Of a stretch of DNA of 64,000 nucleotides, positions 55,568 to 61,627 are shown piece by piece. The translations under genes and the position numbers were made by a program. The notes beneath the pieces are model-generated. The model saw only the letters and a program-made list of their open reading frames with translations, was not told the origin of the DNA and did not search any database. Location of the stretch: assembly GCF_007754155.1 (NCBI RefSeq), contig NZ_CP037423.1:868001-932000 (forward strand), read 5' to 3'. The DNA is from Stieleria neptunia (GTDB lineage: Bacteria; Planctomycetota; Planctomycetia; Pirellulales; Pirellulaceae). Numbering within the stretch: position 1 is the first letter of the stretch; each line of letters begins with the position of its first letter.

Positions 55568-56434
55568 ATGATCAAACTACTTTCGACACCATTTTTCGTG
55601 ATCGCACTGGCACTTCCATGCATGGCCCAAAACCAACCGTTCTTTGCCGAGGGACAGGATCCAAAGCCGACCGATCGGGTATGGCAGAAGATCGACGATC
55701 TTTCGGATGAGTTTGAGGGATCGACGCTGGATACGAACAAATGGTCGGCGGATCCTGGCGCCAAAGGCTGGGGCTGGATCGGTCGGCCGCCAGGGCTTTT
55801 TCAACCTGAAAACGTGCGTCTTCAAGATGGAAAAATGCAGGTGACGGTCCGCAAACTCGATGCACCCAAAGTCATCAACGGCCACGAATTCCTGTACGGC
55901 GGTGCCATCGTGCGATCGATCCATCCCGGCCAAGTGGGGTGGTACTACGAGTGCAGGATGAAGGCGAATCAAACCGAGATGTCGTCAACATTCTGGCTCA
56001 TGACGGACGACACTGTGAAAGAACGGCAAGAACTGGATATCCAGGAATGTGTCGGACGCCTCTCGAAGGAAGCCGCATCCTGGGCTCGCGGGTGGGACCA
56101 GGTTTTCCATTCCAATCTCATCAAGACGACCAAGGGGCAGCCTGGGAAGGTGCAGGTCCAAGGTTCAATCGAGACCGAGACGAAGAACTGGGAACGATAC
56201 TACGTGTACGGAGCGTGGTGGAAATCGCCGCACGAAATTCGATATTACCTCGACGGCCAATACGCCTATTCGCTGAAACCACCCGCCCCCTGGGATCAGC
56301 CCAAGTATTACCAGATGGCAATCGAGACCTATGACTGGAACCCCGTTCCAGAAGACGGAGGGCTTGTCGCCAGCGGCACGCGGGAAGAAAGAACCACACA
56401 GTATGACTGGGTCAGAACATGGAAGCTCCGGTAG
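55568..56434 (+). CDS. GH16 family endo-hydrolase (agarase/porphyranase-like)
   Basis: A 288-residue secreted enzyme with a beta-jelly-roll fold. A signal peptide (FFVIALALPCMAQN) precedes DLSDEFEGSTLDTNKWSADP, then RPPGLFQPENVRLQDGKMQV and the active-site strand ELDIQE with Glu155 (nucleophile), Asp157 and Glu160 (acid/base). The spacing fits the GH16 pattern. WWKSPHEIRYYLDGQYAYSL and PKYYQMAIETYDWNP resemble GH16 beta-agarases and beta-porphyranases more than laminarinases. It is the last gene of the cluster; I take ATG 55568, 20 nt after the sulfatase stop. Confidence 0.92.
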   Translation: MIKLLSTPFFVIALALPCMAQNQPFFAEGQDPKPTDRVWQKIDDLSDEFEGSTLDTNKWSADPGAKGWGWIGRPPGLFQPENVRLQDGKMQVTVRKLDAPKVINGHEFLYGGAIVRSIHPGQVGWYYECRMKANQTEMSSTFWLMTDDTVKERQELDIQECVGRLSKEAASWARGWDQVFHSNLIKTTKGQPGKVQVQGSIETETKNWERYYVYGAWWKSPHEIRYYLDGQYAYSLKPPAPWDQPKYYQMAIETYDWNPVPEDGGLVASGTREERTTQYDWVRTWKLR

Positions 56435-56665
56435 CACCCCATACCGCATATTTCCGTTTGACTCCAGTCGATGAAACCGGAGCTGTGATCTCTGAAGATT
56501 ACCCACCGATGGCAAGGCGTACCCAGGGATACCAAAGTGGTCGATTCCGTGCTGGATGACATCCGTGGGTACGCGCTGCCATCGGTGGGTTCGACTCCAT
56601 CATTCTGCCCCGAATCATTCTGCCATCCCTCCCCTGATTCCCACCGGATGGACCGGCCTCGATGG
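56435..56665. other. Intergenic gap with family E CATTCTGCC units
   Basis: Two CATTCTGCC units lie at about 56600-56630, within ATCATTCTGCC-type tracts seen elsewhere in the window. An imperfect repeat ACCCACCGATGGCA/GCCATCGGTGGGT at 56500-56590 could form a hairpin between the convergent genes and act as a bidirectional terminator. Confidence 0.5.
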
Positions 56666-57232
56666 TCATGCCGTCCCGTCGTTGGGATCGTGCGGTCGGC
56701 AGACACGCGGGTAGGCAAGGTTCCATCCGGCTGCCGTGTATCGCGTCAGGTGCATCGGTGCGACTCCGATCGGATCGGCATCGTTACGAACGACGTAGGT
56801 ACCCAGGTAACAATCTCGAAGCGATTGACGTTCGCTATCGGCCCCAATCCAGATCAAATCAAGAAACAGATTGAATGGCCCCAGAATCCACATCAACATT
56901 CTGGCCGTCATCCGAATCAGAGAGGGGCGTTCACCCTTCGTCGTCACAATCTTCAGCCCGCAAATGCGATAGCCGATCGTTCGAAATCGCGAGCGTTTCA
57001 CCAGGGTCAAGTACATCCAATAAAAACCGATCCAGGCGATGAAAAAGAGTCCGCTTGGGTCAAACGCGGGGTCAAATTGAAAGGACACGAACCCAATGGC
57101 GATCCAAAGACCAACTCCGCCGACGAACAGAATCAAGGCATCGACAGCGATCGCAACAAATCGTCGAACCAGCCCCGCATAGTCGTCCATCGCAAAGTAG
57201 ACGCCGTCACCGAGTGAGTTGTCGTGGTTCAT
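56666..57232 (-). CDS. RDD-family membrane protein
   Basis: A 188-residue protein of the RDD family, named for conserved Arg and Asp residues: YAGLVRRFVAIAVDALILFV in the first helix, a second and third membrane helix (VGGVGLWIAIGFVSF, LFFIAWIGFYWMYLTLV) and SRFRTIGYRICGLKIVTTKG with LIRMTARMLMWILGPFNLFL. The function is not established; some RDD proteins are ion transporters. It is transcribed towards the GH16 gene, with its own promoter in the repeat-rich region to the right. Confidence 0.87.
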   Translation of the reverse strand: MNHDNSLGDGVYFAMDDYAGLVRRFVAIAVDALILFVGGVGLWIAIGFVSFQFDPAFDPSGLFFIAWIGFYWMYLTLVKRSRFRTIGYRICGLKIVTTKGERPSLIRMTARMLMWILGPFNLFLDLIWIGADSERQSLRDCYLGTYVVRNDADPIGVAPMHLTRYTAAGWNLAYPRVCRPHDPNDGTA

Positions 57233-58056
57233 TGGCGTTGCTCGAATGCAGGTGGTGGTGTTGCTTAGAATCTAACGATTACAGGATAATGTACGGAGGC
57301 CGCATCCGCCTCGGTGGCAAGACCAGCCCGCAACCATGCTCCATGAGGGATCGCCACACCCAGGGACACGCACCCAGGGACACGGCTCGTTTTCCGGCTG
57401 CATGTTTCTTGTCGATTTCGATCAAGAGTTTATCATTGCACGGAAATCTAGTGGGATAGGCTTCCAGCCTGTCGACGCTGGAATAACGTCGAACAACCCC
57501 GTCTAAGTCGCCTCGGCCGATGCAACCTCCGCGACCTCAGTTGTCAGTCTTTGTTGCTCGACTGGACAACGAACGATGGGCAAGACGATGGGGGCATAAC
57601 GATCAGAGCCGAAAATTGTTTTGCCCCCATTGTTTTGCCGTTGCTCCGAGGATGGGGTAACAATCGTGCAATGGGACCAAATGGACACATAGGACACATA
57701 GGACGTATGGGTCCCATCTGTCCTATTGGTCCTATCGAATGAGGGACCCTTCGGCGCCGAAGTTTGACCAACCGAATTGACTTCTTCGGTCGCCTTCGTG
57801 CAGTCGGTCGTTCCCACCTCCGCGTTTTTCGAGGTCTGTGAATCTGCACCGGCCGCCGACACCGGTGCACGACTCGGTTTCCGTGCTTCTCTGGAACTTG
57901 ATCCAAACGACTGCTGCTCAACGGATGTCGTTGCCCCATTCGATCTCAATCTTGTGAAATGTTTGTTTTCTGCTTGCCGAAGCAATCGAATTTACGTTTC
58001 AGAGGATGACCCACTCCATTCCGGGGCAATCTCCCAATTCTTCAAAGGATCAATCC
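57233..58056. other. Repeat-rich gap
   Basis: I see no convincing gene in these 820 nt. They hold two CACCCAGGGACACG units near 57358-57385, a family B half-arm at 57451-57488, family E-like GGGGGCAAAACAAT/ATTGTTTTGCCCCC material at 57571-57652 and a tract of ATAGGAC/GTCCTAT hairpin units at 57672-57736. Minus-strand frames across 57503-57985 translate these repeats and look like artefacts. Confidence 0.55.
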
Positions 58057-58240
58057 ATGAGACAGCAACGTCGTCGAGTCCGTAAGCGTGCCCTCAGGCC
58101 GGAGAACTTGGAACCGCGAATGCGATGAAGCAACGCGATGTGATCACGTCCACCTATCGATTTACCAGTGTCGCTGTCTCTCCGGACTCAAAGCTGCTGA
58201 GCGCGGGAACGCTCCACGAAGGAGCCTGCGGATTCCGTTT
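58057..58240 (+). pseudogene. Remnant of a LEPR-XLL-type protein head and a WD40 blade
   Basis: The frame at 58057, with AAAGGA upstream, encodes a basic peptide ending RPENLEPRMR then stop at 58128. This is the LEPR signal of giant planctomycete secreted proteins cut at its third residue. A second frame immediately after (58125) reads TSVAVSPDSKLLSAGTLHEG, like a WD40 blade. The two pieces are out of frame and lead nowhere, so I take them as gene debris. Confidence 0.6.
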
Positions 58241-58310
58241 GACGCCACGTGTTGGTACGCATGCCAGCGGGAAGCGTGAGCGAGCGGCGCGTGGTGACGA
58301 GGGAGGGGAA

Positions 58311-58452
58311 GATGGCAGAAAAATGTGGGGCAGGAAAATGGGTGACAAGAAAATTTCCCCGATCCGATCCAGGCTCTTCAGGTCGCTCTTGCCCTATTTC
58401 TTGTCTCGTTTCGCACGCTGAACTTTTTCTGCCGGTCATTATTCTGTCATCC
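58311..58452. repeat. Family E inverted repeat, diverged copy
   Basis: GATGGCAGAAAAATG begins the left arm, with GGGGCAGGAAAATGGGTGAC after it. The right arm is CTTTTTCTGCC and ATTATTCTGTCATCCC. It has the same organisation as 37086-37240. Confidence 0.75.
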
Positions 58453-58532
58453 CAGCAGCGCAAACAGGGTCCACGCCGGGAGGGTTCTCTTTGCTTCTTG
58501 GGACGCGACTCTGGCAGGTGAAGTAAAACGCT

Positions 58533-58605
58533 CGATTCACCTTTCGACCTCCCCTCGCTTCGCTCGACCCTCCTGCCAGGAGGGTTGCTTTAAAAACTGC
58601 ACGAC
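58533..58605. repeat. Family F repeat
   Basis: CTCGACCCTCCTGCCAGGAG plus flanks CGATTCACC and AAAACTGCACGACC match the copy at 14051-14125 at most positions, in the same orientation. Confidence 0.8.
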
Positions 58606-58616
58606 CTCCGTCGTGG

Positions 58617-58817
58617 GTGGAGGTGGAGGCGGTTTTGTGTGGATTGTTGGGAGACTGGACCGGCGCCCTGCGGGACGCCCAGCGAAACGGAGTCGGACCT
58701 CGACACGTTCTCGATCTGGTCGACCACTACCACCGCCTCGGTTCCCGCGTGACCGCCGGAGCCCTCTACTGGCGACTCCGCCGCGCCCATCCGTCGCTAC
58801 CGCCCACCGACGGTTGA
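58617..58817 (+). CDS. Short unrecognised protein, possibly a fragment
   Basis: 66 codons from a GTG: LLGDWTGALRDAQRNGVGPR then HVLDLVDHYHRLGSRVTAGA and LYWRLRRAHPSLPPTDG. The amphipathic helical composition looks like genuine protein rather than chance, but I do not recognise a family and the start is weak. It lies among debris and repeats, so it may be the surviving end of a longer gene. Confidence 0.35.
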   Translation: MEVEAVLCGLLGDWTGALRDAQRNGVGPRHVLDLVDHYHRLGSRVTAGALYWRLRRAHPSLPPTDG

Positions 58818-58862
58818 AGGCACCGACGAACTCGCCCACGCCGAAGACGAAAGGCCAGCGAC

Positions 58863-59150
58863 ATGCTCGAACAACACCTCTTCCGCCAAGCCGGAGGAAC
58901 CATCGCATTGGGTTCGGAAGTGGGATAGGCATCCTGCCTGTCAATCCACAGCCGACAGGCTGATCAGCCCCATCCGCTGGACCGCAAAAAAACAAAACCT
59001 GCTGGCACTCTGCATCAGCCGTGAAGAACCACGGCAGTTCACCATCGCCGGCATTCAATCCGTCGAGCTCATCGCCGCATCCGACGTCCTGATGGGTGAT
59101 TCGGCGGTCGACGAATCGGAGTCAGCCCAAAGTGCTTGAAACGCATCGCA
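58863..59150 (+). pseudogene. Small gene interrupted by a family B element
   Basis: An ATG frame (MLEQHLFRQAGGTIALGSE) runs into a family B palindrome (58920-58972) and stops in it. Beyond the repeat, in another frame, IRWTAKKQNLLALCISREEP and RQFTIAGIQSVELIAASDVL continue to a stop at 59149. The second part resembles the core of WYL-type ligand-binding domains. The two pieces may be one gene split by the repeat. Confidence 0.45.
58920..58972. repeat. Family B element, degenerate right arm
   Basis: GTGGGATAGGCATCCTGCCT and GTC form the left arm, GACAGGCTG the inner right arm; the outer right arm has decayed. Confidence 0.75.
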
Positions 59151-59359
59151 TCGACCTGCAGATCATCAACGCGATCGAATCCATTGGCGATGGGGCAACC
59201 ATTCCCGAAATTCATCGGCGGATCAACGAAACCGGAGCCGATCCGCTTTCGATCGACGCCGTCAAACGGCATCTGCCGGGATTAGGGCGGCTTTGTCGCG
59301 TCCGTGGAGTGCAGTCGTTTCGCGACGAGAGATTGGTGACAGTTTGGGTGACTGAATGA
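59096..59359 (+). CDS. Small winged-helix-like protein
   Basis: 87 residues from a GTG inside the preceding frame. HRIDLQIINAIESIGDGATI with PEIHRRINETGADPLSIDAV and KRHLPGLGRLCRVRG has the spacing of a winged helix-turn-helix. It overlaps the end of the degenerate WYL-like piece, which would make a natural regulator pair. The function is unknown and the protein might be a remnant. Confidence 0.5.
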   Translation: MIRRSTNRSQPKVLETHRIDLQIINAIESIGDGATIPEIHRRINETGADPLSIDAVKRHLPGLGRLCRVRGVQSFRDERLVTVWVTE

Positions 59360-59504
59360 AGATCTCGTAACAGGTTTGCTCCCCGTGATAGATGGTGGTA
59401 TATTCAATCCCCCAGTCGCGTGGGTGCCGAATGAAATGAACTTCAGCTGGCATTCCCTTCACGTGGTCTTGTCACATTTGTGCAACTTCTATCGGAGCGA
59501 AATT

Positions 59505-59996
59505 ATGTCTCGTCGAACCGCATTGCTTTTGTCTTCAGCGTTTTTTCTCTTTACCGCTTCGATGGTTCACGCAGACGAAACCGCCGAAAAATGGATGAAG
59601 TATTTCGACGGTGATTGGGTTCGCGAAAGCAAGTTGTGGACCACTGAAGAAGGCTGGACCGAAGAGAAGGCGACTTGGACAGGGGAACTTGCGGCGGGCG
59701 GCCTCGCCCACATTTCGAGAGGAAAAGGCATTTGGGGTGAGTTCATGACGATCCTTGCTATCGAAGGTCATTCAGGCCAGTTCTTTGAATATGGTTCCGC
59801 AGCAAATGGGTATCGATGGAGGATCAATTTCACGGAGGTTAGCGACGACACACTGTCAGGCAAGCTGCTCGGTGCAACCGGTGAAGGCGAGATTTCCATT
59901 AAGAAAACTGGCAAAGACTCCTATGAGGCTAAATGGGAATTCAAACGTAAGGATGGTTCTGAAATGAAAGGAACCGCGAAGAACACACGCAAATAG
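59505..59996 (+). CDS. Exported protein of unknown function
   Basis: A 163-residue protein with a signal peptide (LLLSSAFFLFTASMVHADE). The body contains WMKYFDGDWVRESKLWTTEE, GEFMTILAIEGHSGQFFEYG and KKTGKDSYEAKWEFKRKDGS, a small beta-barrel pattern like DUF1579/lipocalin-type stress proteins, but I make no firm assignment. GGAG precedes the ATG at 59505. It seems to stand alone; a ~145-nt upstream gap may hold its promoter. Confidence 0.75.
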   Translation: MSRRTALLLSSAFFLFTASMVHADETAEKWMKYFDGDWVRESKLWTTEEGWTEEKATWTGELAAGGLAHISRGKGIWGEFMTILAIEGHSGQFFEYGSAANGYRWRINFTEVSDDTLSGKLLGATGEGEISIKKTGKDSYEAKWEFKRKDGSEMKGTAKNTRK

Positions 59997-60012
59997 CTTC
60001 CAGACTTCGTGA

Positions 60013-60190
60013 CGTCCATCACAGATCATCATCGAGCCGAAAGTTCATGTGGAGTTGCGACGTGGGCCTAAAAAACCAAAACCCGATATCGTGATTTGCA
60101 ATGAGGCAGAAGTCATTGCGGTCATCGAGCTCAAGTACACGCCTTGGAAACTGCCATCGTTTGCCAAAGATCTCACTACCCTCCGCATGC
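60013..60190 (+). pseudogene. Fragment of a PD-(D/E)XK nuclease-like protein
   Basis: In frame from 60013: KPKPDIVICNEAEVIAVIEL then KYTPWKLPSFAKDLTTLR. The Asp followed by Glu-x-Lys at the end of a strand (PDIV...VIELKY) is the nuclease core pattern. A stop lies directly upstream and the match ends near 60190, where the HIRAN gene's frame takes over. It looks like a deletion joint. Confidence 0.6.
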
Positions 60191-61145
60191 TTTCGCGTCC
60201 CAAAGCAAACAGCTTGTCAGAGAGGTGTTCGAGGAAGCCCTGGAAGACGGAATTCTGGAACCGAGGGAAGAACAACAGTTAAGCCAATTGGCGATCTCTC
60301 TGGGCGTTGAACTGGAGTTCGCAAAAGAGGATGAACTGCGAATCGCGGTCTGCCGTCTGGCCTATGAATTGGATTCGGGAAACTTTGTGCCGCAAGATGC
60401 TGGCTCCGCCCCTTTCAAGATGGGGGCGAAAGAGGAACTCTTGGCTCACTCCAAGGTGTACTGGCACGAGATCGTGACGCTCAAGCGGCCGGCTGGCATT
60501 CCGCTTGGCGGCGACAACTACCTGAAAGAAATCGGTTCTGGTGTAGCCTACCTGACCACGAAACAAGTCTCGATGGTCGGTGCGCTCCAGTCGAAGAAGT
60601 TCACGTTGTCATCGGTGCAGCGCGTGACCCGATACACCGATGGCGTCTTATTCAATCGTTCCTCCGGGAAAAGCGTCTTTGTCAAAATGCCAATGGATTC
60701 TGAGGCACCAGCGAGATTCGCGTTGATTGCCGAACACGCATGCAGCGGGGAACCGGTGCTCGGGTTCATGCCCTCGGCGGCATTCATTCCTAAGTCCGTC
60801 GCGGTCGATGCCAGCGCGACCGTTCCAAATCAGTCACAAAGGATCCAGCAGTCGGATGCAGATCCAAGATACACGTTCCGGGTCGTAGGCGACTTCGTCG
60901 GAAATCGCGAGTCCTACATCCGTAAGCTTCGTACGGGAGATCCGATTGTGCTCGTTCGGGAGCCAACAAACGAGCACGATCCGCACGCCGTCGCAGTCTA
61001 CGATTCAGCAAGGCACCAACTCGGCTACCTCAAACGCGATGTCGCCTATTGGTTCTCTCCTCTTCTGGGTCGAAAGCCAGATGCAAAAGCTCAGGTGCAC
61101 TGTTTTTCGTCGGAAGGATCTTTGATTGTGGGCGTTTATGTATGA
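60144..61145 (+). CDS. HIRAN-domain protein, N-terminus uncertain
   Basis: Up to 333 residues. The C-terminal ~90 residues form a HIRAN domain (YTFRVVGDFVGNRESYIRKL, IVLVREPTNEHDPHAVAVYD, LGYLKRDVAYWFSPLL), a module that binds DNA ends or stalled forks in helicase and nuclease proteins. Before it lie a short TerB/EF-hand-like acidic helix region (LEDGILEPREEQQLSQLAIS) and a PH-like beta-rich stretch. The first ~27 residues read across the nuclease fragment in another frame, so the true start may be GTG 60225, or the head is lost. Its stop overlaps the first ATG of the following long frame (ATGA at 61142). A role in DNA handling or defence is likely. Confidence 0.72.
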   Translation: METAIVCQRSHYPPHAFASQSKQLVREVFEEALEDGILEPREEQQLSQLAISLGVELEFAKEDELRIAVCRLAYELDSGNFVPQDAGSAPFKMGAKEELLAHSKVYWHEIVTLKRPAGIPLGGDNYLKEIGSGVAYLTTKQVSMVGALQSKKFTLSSVQRVTRYTDGVLFNRSSGKSVFVKMPMDSEAPARFALIAEHACSGEPVLGFMPSAAFIPKSVAVDASATVPNQSQRIQQSDADPRYTFRVVGDFVGNRESYIRKLRTGDPIVLVREPTNEHDPHAVAVYDSARHQLGYLKRDVAYWFSPLLGRKPDAKAQVHCFSSEGSLIVGVYV

Positions 61146-61627
61146 TCGGAGACAGACACTCGATTACAGAAGGTACCCGGCGACACTTGACACGTTGTCG
61201 CACTCACGATCGTTTAAAAGCGATTTCTGTCGATGAAGCCGGGACAATACTACAAGCATCCGGCGTCGGCCACCGGAGCCCGCACAAAGATGCAAACGCG
61301 TCTACACATTCGAGAACAGTTCGTGTTTTTCACGATCGGTCGTTTGTGTACTGGCGTGCCCGCAAAGGCGAAACAACAAGACCTCGTACGCCGCGGATGA
61401 GGTGGGGAGGGTTTTCGCGACTTGGGGACAATAAGTCCTGTTGGGTATGGGGCCCTAACCTCTCTCGACAATATAGAAAATCGATGCGAGGCCGCCCCCT
61501 TTACGCTCACCAATTGACAGCAACTGAAAACAATCAGAACATTTGCTGCGGTGACTGCGTTGAGATTGGCATTGCCGTGAAGACAAATAACACGATTGAG
61601 AATCAAAAACGCAGGGAAAACTGGACA
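61142..61627 (+). other. In-frame open extension upstream of the STAND-like gene
   Basis: The frame of the gene below is open from ATG 61142, four nucleotides before the end of the HIRAN stop, for 162 codons. The translation (e.g. RTVRVFHDRSFVYWRARKGE, NICCGDCVEIGIAVKTNNTI) is Arg- and Cys-rich and I do not recognise it. It could be a genuine N-terminal extension or an open stretch of non-coding DNA. Confidence 0.4.

Noticed and set aside
57503..57985. 160-codon minus-strand frame
   Set aside because: Much of it translates ATAGGAC-type and family E repeats, and the rest has low complexity.
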